Assembly: GCA_937870755.1 (NCBI GenBank)
Contig: CALMZV010000027.1
Location: 62,001-126,000, forward strand
Reading direction: 5' to 3'
From: an uncultured Methylocystaceae bacterium
GTDB taxonomy: Bacteria; Pseudomonadota; Alphaproteobacteria; Rhizobiales; Beijerinckiaceae
Length of the DNA: 64,000 nt
Under the pieces are notes generated by a model that saw only the letters and a list, made by a program, of their open reading frames with translations, was not told where the DNA came from and searched no databases. The stretch's first letter is position 1; each line of letters opens with the position of its first letter. Made by a program: the position numbers and the translations under genes. Below are positions 37,144-46,368 of this stretch, piece by piece.

Positions 37144-38199
37144 ATGAGCGAAACAACCGATCTCATTCACGATATGGCCGAGAAACTGTTCGGCGACATG
37201 TGCGACAAGAATCTGCTGGACGAGGCGGAAAAAGGCGTGTGGCCGAAAGCCTTGTGGTCGGCGATGGAGGAAGCGGGCCTGACCCGCGCGCTGACCGACG
37301 AGAACGCCGGCGGCTCGGGCCTCTCCATCGGCGACGCCATGGTCGCCACGCGCGTCGCCGCGCGGCACGCCGCGCCCGCGCCGATCGCCGAAACCATGCT
37401 CGCCGAGTGGCTGGCCGCCAGCGCGGGCCTGTCCTGCCCCGCCGGACCGCTGACCGTCGCGCCGGTCTTGCGCACGGACAAACTGTCGATGGCGCGCGAG
37501 GGGAACGGATGGCGCCTGAAGGGCGTCGCGCATCGCACCCCCTATGCTGCGAATGCAGCCGCCATTTTCGTTCTCGTGGAAGCGGAGGGGAAAAATTTCG
37601 TCGCGCGCGTCGGCACGTCAATGACGCGGATCGCGCCCGGTCACAACGTGGCGCGCGAGCCGCGCGAGACCGTGTCGTTCGATTGCGCGCTGGCGTCCGA
37701 CGACGTCGCGCCGACCGAAATCGACGCCGCGCGTCTGCGCGCCTTCGGCGCGGCGATGCGCACCGTGCAGATCGCCGGCGCGTTGTCGCGCGCGCTCGAT
37801 CTCTCGCTGCAATACGTCCAGGAGCGCGTGCAGTTCGGAAAGCCGATCTCCAAGTTTCAGGCGATCCAGCACAACATGGCGATGCTAGCGGCTCATTCGG
37901 CCGCCGCCAACGCCGCGGCCGACATCGCCAGCGAAGCGGCCGAAACCGATCTGGACCCGATCAAAATCGGCGTCGCGAAGACGCGCGCGGGCGAGGCGGC
38001 CAGCGTCGGCGCGGCGCTCGCGCACGCCGCCCACGGCGCCATCGGCTTCACGCACGACCACACTCTGCATTTCTCCACCAAGCGGCTGTGGTCGTGGCGC
38101 GACGAATTCGGCAAAGAAAGCGAATGGTCGGCGCTGGTCGGCCGCGCGGGCCTGAATGCCGGCGGCGCCGGCGTGTGGCGCAAGATCATCGCGCAGTAG
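37144..38199 (+). CDS. Acyl-CoA dehydrogenase, small-subunit type (divergent)
   Basis: A 351-residue ACAD-fold protein, shorter than usual and poorly conserved in the middle domain. RVQFGKPISKFQAIQHNMAML and GAIGFTHDHTLHFSTKRLWSWRDEFG mark the C-terminal helical domain. I see no catalytic glutamate. The gene lies 15 bp after the SDR and 10 bp before a large-subunit-type ACAD, so a heteromer with that protein is likely. The N-terminal part has an alanine-rich segment (ATRVAARHAAPAPIAETM) usual for such partners. Confidence 0.84.
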   Translation: MSETTDLIHDMAEKLFGDMCDKNLLDEAEKGVWPKALWSAMEEAGLTRALTDENAGGSGLSIGDAMVATRVAARHAAPAPIAETMLAEWLAASAGLSCPAGPLTVAPVLRTDKLSMAREGNGWRLKGVAHRTPYAANAAAIFVLVEAEGKNFVARVGTSMTRIAPGHNVAREPRETVSFDCALASDDVAPTEIDAARLRAFGAAMRTVQIAGALSRALDLSLQYVQERVQFGKPISKFQAIQHNMAMLAAHSAAANAAADIASEAAETDLDPIKIGVAKTRAGEAASVGAALAHAAHGAIGFTHDHTLHFSTKRLWSWRDEFGKESEWSALVGRAGLNAGGAGVWRKIIAQ

Positions 38200-38209
38200 G
38201 ACGAGACAA

Positions 38210-39361
38210 ATGGCGCATCTGAACTTCGCACCTCCGCCTCCCTTCAACGAGACGACGGAAAAACTGCGCGCCGACGTGCGCGCCTTTCTCGACCGCGAGC
38301 TCGTCGGCATGACGCCCGCCGAGCGCGCGCGCTCGTGGAGCGGGCGCGATGTCGCCTTCTCCAGGAAGATGGCCGACCGCGGATGGATCGGCATGACATG
38401 GCCGAAGAAGTATGGCGGCCATGAACGCAGCGCGCTCGAAAGATACGTGGTTCTGGAGGAAATGCTCGCGGCCGGCGCCCCGGTCGGCGCGCACTGGATC
38501 GCGGACCGCCAGTCCGGCCCGTCGATCCTGAAATTCGGAACCGAGGAACAGCGACAGACCATCGTGCCGCGCATCGCCAAAGGCGAATGCTTTTTCTGCA
38601 TCGGCATGAGCGAGCCGAACTCGGGCTCCGATCTTGCGGCCACCCGCACGCGCGCGAAGAAGGTCGACGGCGGCTTTCTCGTCAACGGTCAGAAAATATG
38701 GACCAGCGGCGCGCACGTCAGCCACTACATGATCCTTTTCTGCCGCACCGACACGACCGGCGAAGACCGGCACGCCGGCGTCAGCCAGTTCATCGTCGAC
38801 ATGAAGACGCCGGGAATCGTCATCCGACCCATCGTCGATCTGTCCGGCGAGCACCACTTCAACGAAGTGTTCTTCGAGGATGTCTTCATTCCCGAAGGCG
38901 CGCTGCTCGGCCAGCTCGGCGACGGCTGGAAACAGGTGACGAACGAACTCTCCTTCGAACGTTCCGGCCCCGATCGCTTTCTGTCGACCTTCACCTTGCT
39001 GGTGGAGACGCTGAACGCGCTCGGTCCCGACGCCAACGAACGCGCCGCCATCGCGCTCGGCCGGGTGACCTCCCATCTCATGGTGCTGCGACGCATGTCG
39101 CGCTCGGTCGCCGGCATGTTGCAGCGGGGCGAAGACCCGGCCGTGCAGGCCTCCGTCGTCAAGGAGCTGGGCACCACGCTGGAGCAGGAGATTCCCGAAA
39201 TCGTGCGCATGCTCGTGGATGCCGAGCCGGACTACGGCGCCGATAACCCGCTCGTGGCCGTGCTCGCCCACAACATGATGCACGCGCCGTCGTTCTCGCT
39301 GCGCGGCGGCACGCGCGAAATTCTGCGTGGCATCATCGCGCGCGGTCTGGGACTGCGCTGA
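38210..39361 (+). CDS. Acyl-CoA dehydrogenase, large-subunit type
   Basis: A 383-residue ACAD. The start at 38210 follows GGACGAGA and opens MAHLNFAPPPPFNETTEKL. Features include WPKKYGGHERS, GMSEPNSGSDLAA, VNGQKIWTSGA, ELSFERSGPDRFLS (glutamate in the isovaleryl-type base position) and RGGTREILRGIIARGLGL at the end. The preceding small-subunit gene is its probable partner, and a crotonase gene follows after 19 bp. Oxidation followed by hydration or isomerisation of the same acyl chain is the natural reading. Confidence 0.88.
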   Translation: MAHLNFAPPPPFNETTEKLRADVRAFLDRELVGMTPAERARSWSGRDVAFSRKMADRGWIGMTWPKKYGGHERSALERYVVLEEMLAAGAPVGAHWIADRQSGPSILKFGTEEQRQTIVPRIAKGECFFCIGMSEPNSGSDLAATRTRAKKVDGGFLVNGQKIWTSGAHVSHYMILFCRTDTTGEDRHAGVSQFIVDMKTPGIVIRPIVDLSGEHHFNEVFFEDVFIPEGALLGQLGDGWKQVTNELSFERSGPDRFLSTFTLLVETLNALGPDANERAAIALGRVTSHLMVLRRMSRSVAGMLQRGEDPAVQASVVKELGTTLEQEIPEIVRMLVDAEPDYGADNPLVAVLAHNMMHAPSFSLRGGTREILRGIIARGLGLR

Positions 39362-39380
39362 CCCGTTTGCGGAGAGACAC

Positions 39381-40151
39381 ATGACTTACAAGGACATCAC
39401 AGTCGAAACCGACGGCCATGTTTCGACCATCACCATTCGCCGCCCGCCGTTCAATTTTTTCGATAACGCGCTCATCCGCGAGATTGCGGCCGCGTTCGAG
39501 GCCGCCGACCGCGACCAGAATATTCGCGCGCTGGTGCTGGCGGCCGAAGGCAAGGCGTTCTGCGCCGGCGCCGATCTCGTCAACCGCGCCGACACTGGCA
39601 CGGTCGCCGAGGGCGGACAACATCTCTACAAGGAAGCAGCCCGCCTGTTTCGCGCGCTCAAGCCCGTCGTCGCCGCCGTGCACGGCGCGGCGATCGGCGG
39701 CGGTCTCGGCCTGGCCGTCATGGCGGATTTTCGCGTCACCTGTTCGGAGGCGCGGTTCTCCGCCAATTTCGCGCGGCTCGGCATGCATCCGGGCTTCGGC
39801 CTGACGGAGACGCTGCCGCGCCTCATCGGCCAGCAACAGACCGCGCTCCTGTGCTACACGGGCCGGCGCATCAGCGGCGAGGAAGCGGTGCGCATCGGCC
39901 TTGCCGACATTCTGGTCGCCGAAGGCGAAGTGCTGTCGGCCGCGCAGGCCCTCGCGCAGGAAATCGCGCAATCGGCGCCGCTCGCCGTCGCCTCCATTCG
40001 CGAAACGCTGCGCCGCGGCCTTGTCGAAGCCGTCGAGCGCGCCACCGAACGCGAACTGGTCGAGCAGGACTGGCAGCGCCGCACGCAGGACTTCAAGGAG
40101 GGCGTGAAGGCGACTTCCGAACGCCGCCTGCCGCATTTCGCGGGAAAATGA
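39381..40151 (+). CDS. Enoyl-CoA hydratase/isomerase (crotonase) family protein, atypical active site
   Basis: A 256-residue crotonase-fold protein. FCAGADL near residue 60 and AAIGGGLGLAVMADFRV near 110 form the CoA-binding and oxyanion-hole regions. The two glutamates of classical enoyl-CoA hydratase are missing: GGGLGLA has glycine where GGGCELA has Glu, and FSANFARLGMHPGFG has no acid where FGQPEILLG has Glu. The aspartate used by PaaG-type isomerases is also absent at that point. It may be an isomerase, a hydrolase or another crotonase activity. It is the last gene of the SDR-ACAD-ACAD unit. Confidence 0.83.
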   Translation: MTYKDITVETDGHVSTITIRRPPFNFFDNALIREIAAAFEAADRDQNIRALVLAAEGKAFCAGADLVNRADTGTVAEGGQHLYKEAARLFRALKPVVAAVHGAAIGGGLGLAVMADFRVTCSEARFSANFARLGMHPGFGLTETLPRLIGQQQTALLCYTGRRISGEEAVRIGLADILVAEGEVLSAAQALAQEIAQSAPLAVASIRETLRRGLVEAVERATERELVEQDWQRRTQDFKEGVKATSERRLPHFAGK

Positions 40152-40164
40152 TCGCCGTCGAAAT

Positions 40165-43100
40165 TCATTCCGCCGGCGCGGGCGCGGCCTGCGCCGGCTT
40201 GTTCTTGCGCGACAGCTTGTCCATCAGCACGTAGAACGCCGGCGTGGTGTAAAGCGTGAGGATCTGCGAAAGAATCAGGCCGCCCGCGATGGTGATCCCC
40301 AGCGGACGCCGCAGTTCCGCGCCCGCGCCCGCCGCGAAGACCAGCGGCAGCGCGCCGAACAGCGCCGCGAATGTCGTCATGAGAATGGGCCGGAATCGCG
40401 CCACCGCCGCCTCGCAGGCCGCCTCGGCCGCGCTCAGGCCCTGTTTGCGTTCAGCCTCGATTGCGAAATCGACCAGCATGATGCCATTCTTCTTCACGAT
40501 GCCGATGAGCAGGATGATGCCGATGAAGGCGATCAGCGTGAGTTCGGCGCCGAACGCCATCAGCGCGATCAACGCGCCAAGTCCGGCGGACGGCAGCGTG
40601 GATATGATCGTCAGCGGATGCACGAGGCTTTCGTAGAGCACGCCGAGAATGAGATACACCGCGGCGAGCGCGATGACGATAAGCCACCCCTGCCCGCCCG
40701 TGCTGGTGCGGAAATCGCGCGCCTCGCCCGCGAAATCCGCGCGCAGCGTGTCTGGCGGCTGCATTTCGGCGACCGCCTCCTCGACCGCACGCGTGGCGCC
40801 GTCGAGCGTGGCGCCCTCGCTGAGATTGAACGTGATGGTCGTCGCAGGAAACACGCCCTGATGATTGACGACGAGCGGCTGCGCGCCGCGTTCGATGCGC
40901 GCGACGGCGGCCAGCGGAATCTGCTCGCTGCGCGCGCCGGTTACGAAAATGCCGGCGAGGTCGGTCGGGTCGCGCTGGCGCGACGGCGTGTTCTCGATAA
41001 CGACGCGATACTGGTTGCGCTGCGTATAGATGATGGACGCCTGGCGCTGGCCGAACGCCGTGTTGAGCGCGTTGTCGATGGCGCCGATCGAAACGCCGAG
41101 CCGCGCCGCGGCGTCGCGGTCGATGACGACATTGGCGCGCAACCCGCCCTGCTCCCGGTCGGTCGTGACGTCCGTTATGACCGGCAGCGCGCGCAGCCGC
41201 GCCACGATCCTGGGAACCCATGCCTCCAGCACGCCGAGCGTGGGCGCGGCGAGCGTGTATTGATACTGCGCTTTGCTGGAACGACCGCCGACGCGAATGT
41301 CCTGCACGGGAAACATGTACACGGTGACGCCCGGCACGCGCACCAGGGCGCGCCGCAGCCGCGCGATGGCCTGCTGACTGCCGCCCGAACGCTCGTGCTC
41401 CCCCTTGAGCGCGATCATGATGCGTCCCTGGTTGACCGTGCCGCCGCCGCCCGGCCCGCCGCCGATGAACGAGGCGACATGCGCGACGTCCGGGTCTTCG
41501 GCCACGATGGCCGTCGCCTGCTGTTGCAGCCGCATCATCGCGGGGAACGACACATCGGCCGCTGCTTCCGTCATGGAGAAGATGAGGCCCTGATCGTCCT
41601 GCGGAATGTAGCCTTTCGGCACGACACGGAACAACTGCGCCGTGAGCGCGATGGTGGCGATCATGACGAGCATCGCCAGCCAGGGGTGGCGCACCACGGG
41701 CCTGAGGGAGCGCGCATAGATCCGCGCCAGCGCATCGAACGCGCCTTCGCCGCCACGCTTGCGCGTGGCGTCCTCCGTGCGCAGAAAACGGGCGCAGATC
41801 ATGGGCGTGACGGTCAGCGACACGAAAGTCGAGACCGCGATGGCGAAGACGAGCGTCAACGCGAACTCGCGGAACATCTTGCCCGGCACGCCGCCGAGAA
41901 AGATCAGCGGGATGAAGGCCGCCACCAGCGACAGGCTGATCGACATGACGGTGAAGCCGATCTGCCGCGATCCGTCGAGCGCCGCCTCGAATGGAGCCTT
42001 GCCCTGCTCCAGTTTGCGATAAATGTTCTCGATGATGACGATGGCGTCGTCGACCACGAAACCCACCGCCACGATCAGCGCCATCAACGAAATATTGTCG
42101 ATCGAAAATCCTACCGCCTTCATGCAGACGAACGTGCCGGCAAGCGACAGCGGCACAGTCACGCCGGCCGCAACCATGGAGGCCGCGCGCCGCAGGAACA
42201 GCACCACGACGAGCATGACCAGAAAGACGCTGATGATAAGCGATTTCTGCACCTCCGCCACGCTCGCGCGAATGGTGACGGTGCGGTCGGCGAGCGTGGA
42301 GATCTCGGCGCCGGCGGGAATCCACCGCTTCAGTTCCGGCAGCATCGCCTTCACGCGGTCCGCCGTTTCGATCACATTGGCGTCCGGCTGCTTGGTGATG
42401 AACAGGATGACAGCCGGCTTGCCGTCGAACCAGCCGGCCGCGCGATTGTTGCGCACGCCGCGTTCGACATGCGCAATATCGCCGAGCCGCACAGGGCCGT
42501 CCGGTGTGCGCACCACCACGGCGCGGAACTCTTCGGGCGTCGAAATCTGGTCCCTGAGCGTGATCGCGCTGTTCTGCCTGTCGCCGTCCAGCGCGCCGAC
42601 CGGACCGTGCGCGTTGGCGGCGATGACGGCGTTGGCGACCTGGTCCAGCCCCACCCCCATGGCCGCGAGCCGCGCGCTGTCGACCTGAATGCGGATCGCC
42701 GGCTGTTCAGCGCCGCTCACCTGCACTTCGGCGACGCCCTCCACTTGCGACAGCTTCTGCGCGATCACCGTGTCGGCTGCGTCGTAGAGCCCGCTTGCCG
42801 GAATGGTGGTGGAGGTGAGCGCCAGCACGAGGATCGGCATGGCCGATGGATTGGCCTTGCGGAATGTCGGCATCGTCGGCAGATCGAGCGGCAGATCGGT
42901 CGCCGCCGCGTTGATCGCCGCCTGAATGTCGCGCGCGGCCTTGTCGATCGGCCGTCCGAGATCGAATTGCGCGGTGATGATGCTGGCGCCGAGCGAGGAC
43001 GAGGATGTGAGTTCGACAATGCCCGACACTTCCGAAATGCGTCGTTCGAGCGGCGCCGCCACGCTCGCCGCCATGGTTGCGGGATCGGCGCCGGGGCGCG

Positions 43101-43248
43101 AGGCGATCACGCGGATGGTCGGCAGATCTATGGCCGGCAGACTGGCGACGGGCAGCGCGAAATAGGCGACCGCGCCGGCCAGCAGAATGCCGATGGCCAT
43201 GAGCGTGGTGGCGACTGGCCTGCGGATGAAGGGCGCGGAGAAATTCAT
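40165..43248 (-). CDS. mdtC: RND multidrug efflux permease, MdtC-like
   Basis: A 1,027-residue inner-membrane proton-driven pump subunit. It starts MNFSAPFIRRPVATTLMAIG with the first membrane helix. VDDAIVIIENIYRKLEQG contains the two aspartates of helix 4 needed for proton relay, and VVPKGYIPQDDQG is the conserved junction before the second large periplasmic loop. Its ATG overlaps the stop of the preceding RND gene by 4 bp. Paired RND genes of this kind (MdtB/MdtC) assemble as heterotrimers. Drug range cannot be predicted. Confidence 0.92.
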   Translation of the reverse strand: MNFSAPFIRRPVATTLMAIGILLAGAVAYFALPVASLPAIDLPTIRVIASRPGADPATMAASVAAPLERRISEVSGIVELTSSSSLGASIITAQFDLGRPIDKAARDIQAAINAAATDLPLDLPTMPTFRKANPSAMPILVLALTSTTIPASGLYDAADTVIAQKLSQVEGVAEVQVSGAEQPAIRIQVDSARLAAMGVGLDQVANAVIAANAHGPVGALDGDRQNSAITLRDQISTPEEFRAVVVRTPDGPVRLGDIAHVERGVRNNRAAGWFDGKPAVILFITKQPDANVIETADRVKAMLPELKRWIPAGAEISTLADRTVTIRASVAEVQKSLIISVFLVMLVVVLFLRRAASMVAAGVTVPLSLAGTFVCMKAVGFSIDNISLMALIVAVGFVVDDAIVIIENIYRKLEQGKAPFEAALDGSRQIGFTVMSISLSLVAAFIPLIFLGGVPGKMFREFALTLVFAIAVSTFVSLTVTPMICARFLRTEDATRKRGGEGAFDALARIYARSLRPVVRHPWLAMLVMIATIALTAQLFRVVPKGYIPQDDQGLIFSMTEAAADVSFPAMMRLQQQATAIVAEDPDVAHVASFIGGGPGGGGTVNQGRIMIALKGEHERSGGSQQAIARLRRALVRVPGVTVYMFPVQDIRVGGRSSKAQYQYTLAAPTLGVLEAWVPRIVARLRALPVITDVTTDREQGGLRANVVIDRDAAARLGVSIGAIDNALNTAFGQRQASIIYTQRNQYRVVIENTPSRQRDPTDLAGIFVTGARSEQIPLAAVARIERGAQPLVVNHQGVFPATTITFNLSEGATLDGATRAVEEAVAEMQPPDTLRADFAGEARDFRTSTGGQGWLIVIALAAVYLILGVLYESLVHPLTIISTLPSAGLGALIALMAFGAELTLIAFIGIILLIGIVKKNGIMLVDFAIEAERKQGLSAAEAACEAAVARFRPILMTTFAALFGALPLVFAAGAGAELRRPLGITIAGGLILSQILTLYTTPAFYVLMDKLSRKNKPAQAAPAPAE

Positions 43249-46200
43249 CCCGTCCCCTCGCTGGCTTGTGTATTGGCCCGCGCGCCGAGCCGCGCGCGCA
43301 ACCGTTCGACCGCCAGATACACGACGGGCGTCGTGTAGAGCGTCAGCAGCTGGCTGAGCAGCAGGCCGCCGATGATCGACACGCCGAGCGGTATGCGCAT
43401 CTCGCTGCCGGCGCCGTGCGCGAACGCGAGCGGCACGGCGCCGAGCAATGCCGCGAGCGTGGTCATCATGATCGGCCTGAAACGAATCAGACTGGCGCGC
43501 AGGATCGCCTCGCGCGGCGCAAGCCCATGGCGGCGTTCGGCCTCCAGCGCGAAGTCGATCATCATGATCGCATTCTTTTTCACGATGCCCATGAGCAGCA
43601 CGATGCCGATCAGACCGACGATGTCGAGCCCCAGTCCCGTCAGCATGAGCGCCAGCAGCGCCCCCACGCCCGCCGACGGCAGCGTCGTCAGGATCGTGAA
43701 CGGATGAGCGTAGCTCTCGTAGAGCATGCCGAGCACCAGATAGATCGTCACGACAGCCGCCAGCAGCAGCCACGGTTCGTTTTCGAGCGACTTGCGGAAC
43801 TCGGCCGCGTCCGCGCCGAAGGAGCCGAGGACCGAGCTTGGCGTTCCAATCTGCTCTTGCGCCCGCTGAACCGCCTGCACCGCATCGCCGAGCGCAGCGC
43901 CGGGCGCGAGATCGAAACTGAGAGTGGCGCTTGGAAACTGGTCCTGATGCGAGACCGAAAGCGGCGCGCTCGTCTGCTTCACGCGCGTGAGCGCCGACAG
44001 AGGCGCCTGCGCGCCGCCCGCGCTGCCAGACACATAGATCTTGTCGAGCGCGGACGGATCGGACTTGTAGCGCGGCTGCGCTTCGAGAATGACGCGATAC
44101 TGGTTGGTCTGCGCGTATATGGTCGAAATCTGCCGCTGTGCGAAGGCGCTGTTGAGCGTATCGCTGATATTCTGCGCGCTCACGCCCAGCCGACCGGCCG
44201 CATCACGATCGATCTCGATCTCCGTGCGCAGGCCGCCCTCCTGCGTCTCCTCCGCGAGATTGGCGAACAGCGGATCGGCGCGCAGCCTGTCGGCCAGCCG
44301 CCGCGACCAGAGCGCAACCTCGGCGGCGTCCGCGCCCGTCAGCGAATACTGATATTGTGAACGACTCGCCCGGGTCGATATCTGGATGTCCTGCACGGGT
44401 TTCACGAAGATTCGCGCCGCGACCGCGCCTTCCACCGCCGCTTTCAGCCGCGCGCCGATCTCCTGCGCGCTCGCCGACCGCCCATCGCGCGCCTTGAGCA
44501 CGACGGTGAACCGCGCCGCGTTCAGCGTCGCATTGCTGGCGCCGACGCCGAGCACGCTGACCACGCCGCCGACATCCGCATCCGCCCGCAAGACGCCGAC
44601 GGCTTCGCCCTGCAGCCGCGTCATCTCGGCGAAGGACACGTCGGGCGAGGCTTCGAGCGTGATGTCGAGCAGGCCGTTGTCCTGCAGCGGCATGAATCCC
44701 TTCGGTACGATCGCATAGAGCCAGATCGTCAGCGCCAGCGCGCCGGCTGTAACCAGGAGCATGAAGCGCTCGTGCGCCAACGCCCAGCGCAGCGTGCGGT
44801 CGTAGAACGCGAGCACGCCACGCCCGGGCGTCTCGAACGCATGCTCGCCCTCGCGGGACCTGGCGTTCGGATCGCGCTTCAGCAACCGTCCGCACAACAT
44901 CGGCGTCAGCGTCAACGAAACGATGGCCGACACCACCACGGCGATCGTCAGCGTAAGCGCGAACTCGCGGAACATGCGTCCGACCAGACCGGTCATGAAC
45001 AGGAGCGGAATGAACACCGCCACCAGCGACACGGTGAGCGAAATGACGGTGAAGCCGATTTCGCGTGCGCCGTCGAACGCCGCCTGCAACGGAGAGCGCC
45101 CGTCCTCCATGTTGCGCACGATATTCTCGATCATGACGATGGCGTCGTCGATGATGAAGCCCGTGCCGATGGTGAGGGCCATCAGCGACAGGTTGTCGAG
45201 GCTGAACCCGACGAGATACATCACCGCGAAGGTGGCCACGATGGACAGCGGCAGCGTGATCGCCGCGATCAGCGTGGCGCGGAAGGTGCGCAGGAACAAC
45301 AGCACGACCATCACCACCAGCGCGGTCGCCAGAACGAGCGTGAACTGCACGTCCGCGACGGATGCGCGGATGGACTCGGTCCTGTCGTGCACCAGCGTCA
45401 GCGCCACGCCGGCCGGCATCGACGCCTGCAACCGCGGCAGCTCCTGTTTCAGCCGGTCGACCGTGCCGATGATATTGGCGTTCGGCTGGCGTTGCACGCC
45501 GACGATCACCGCCGGCTCGCCGTCGCGCCAGCCGCCGACGCGCGCGTCTTCCAGCCCCTCGAACACGTCCGCCACATCGCCAAGCACGATCGGCCCGCCG
45601 TTGCGATAGGCGACGATCACGCGGCGAAACACGTCGGCCGAGACGATCTGGTCGTTGGCGTCGATGGTGTAGGACTGGCGCGCGCCATCGAGCGCGCCCT
45701 TCGCGCCGGCGACATTGGCGCCCACGATCGCCAGCCGCAGATCTTCCAGACCCAGCCGATTGGCCGCCAGTCGCGCGAGATCAGCCTGAATGCGGATCGC
45801 CGGCTTCACCCCGCCTTCGATCGTCACATGGCCGACACCCGTCACTTCGCTCAGCCGCGGCGCGAGCAGCGTGTCTGCGATGTCGCTCAACGCGCGCAGC
45901 GAGGCCGTGCGCGAGGACAGGGCGAGCGTCAACACCGGCGCGTCCGCCGGGTTCACTTTCGAGTAGACGGGCGGATAAGGCAGATTGCGCGGCAGCGTGG
46001 AAGCGGCCGCGTTGATCGCCGATTGCACGTCCTGCGCGGCGCCGTCGATATCGCGATCGAGTTCGAATTGCAGCGTGATGCGGCTGAAGCCGAACGTGGA
46101 CACCGAAGACATGCTGGCCAGCGCCGGTATCTGCCCGAACTGGCGTTCGAGCGAAGCGGTGACGAGCGAGGCGACCGTGTCCGGATTGGCGCCGGGCAGT

Positions 46201-46349
46201 TTGGTGATGACCTGGATGGTCGGAAAATCGACCTGCGGCAGCGGCGAGACAGGCAGACGCAGATAGCCGAGCAGGCCGGCGAGAAAAATCGCGACGGCGA
46301 GCAGCGATGTCGCCACCGGGCGTGCGATGAAGGGCGCGGAGACGTTCAT
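43245..46349 (-). CDS. mdtB: RND multidrug efflux permease, MdtB-like
   Basis: A 1,034-residue RND pump subunit beginning MNVSAPFIARPVATSLLAVA. FIIDDAIVMIENIVRNMEDG holds the proton-relay aspartates, and AIVPKGFMPLQDNG is the conserved loop start. It is paralogous to the next gene and precedes it with a 4-bp overlap, the mdtB-mdtC arrangement. The membrane fusion protein gene lies 19 bp upstream on the same strand. No local regulator gene is seen for this operon. Confidence 0.92.
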   Translation of the reverse strand: MNVSAPFIARPVATSLLAVAIFLAGLLGYLRLPVSPLPQVDFPTIQVITKLPGANPDTVASLVTASLERQFGQIPALASMSSVSTFGFSRITLQFELDRDIDGAAQDVQSAINAAASTLPRNLPYPPVYSKVNPADAPVLTLALSSRTASLRALSDIADTLLAPRLSEVTGVGHVTIEGGVKPAIRIQADLARLAANRLGLEDLRLAIVGANVAGAKGALDGARQSYTIDANDQIVSADVFRRVIVAYRNGGPIVLGDVADVFEGLEDARVGGWRDGEPAVIVGVQRQPNANIIGTVDRLKQELPRLQASMPAGVALTLVHDRTESIRASVADVQFTLVLATALVVMVVLLFLRTFRATLIAAITLPLSIVATFAVMYLVGFSLDNLSLMALTIGTGFIIDDAIVMIENIVRNMEDGRSPLQAAFDGAREIGFTVISLTVSLVAVFIPLLFMTGLVGRMFREFALTLTIAVVVSAIVSLTLTPMLCGRLLKRDPNARSREGEHAFETPGRGVLAFYDRTLRWALAHERFMLLVTAGALALTIWLYAIVPKGFMPLQDNGLLDITLEASPDVSFAEMTRLQGEAVGVLRADADVGGVVSVLGVGASNATLNAARFTVVLKARDGRSASAQEIGARLKAAVEGAVAARIFVKPVQDIQISTRASRSQYQYSLTGADAAEVALWSRRLADRLRADPLFANLAEETQEGGLRTEIEIDRDAAGRLGVSAQNISDTLNSAFAQRQISTIYAQTNQYRVILEAQPRYKSDPSALDKIYVSGSAGGAQAPLSALTRVKQTSAPLSVSHQDQFPSATLSFDLAPGAALGDAVQAVQRAQEQIGTPSSVLGSFGADAAEFRKSLENEPWLLLAAVVTIYLVLGMLYESYAHPFTILTTLPSAGVGALLALMLTGLGLDIVGLIGIVLLMGIVKKNAIMMIDFALEAERRHGLAPREAILRASLIRFRPIMMTTLAALLGAVPLAFAHGAGSEMRIPLGVSIIGGLLLSQLLTLYTTPVVYLAVERLRARLGARANTQASEGTG

Positions 46350-46368
46350 CGCTCGCTCCGCCGCGCGG

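Noticed and set aside
40618-43338. Plus-strand open frame of about 900 codons opposite the RND pump
   Set aside because: His/Arg/Glu-rich shadow of the pump gene with no motifs; the RND gene on the other strand is certain.
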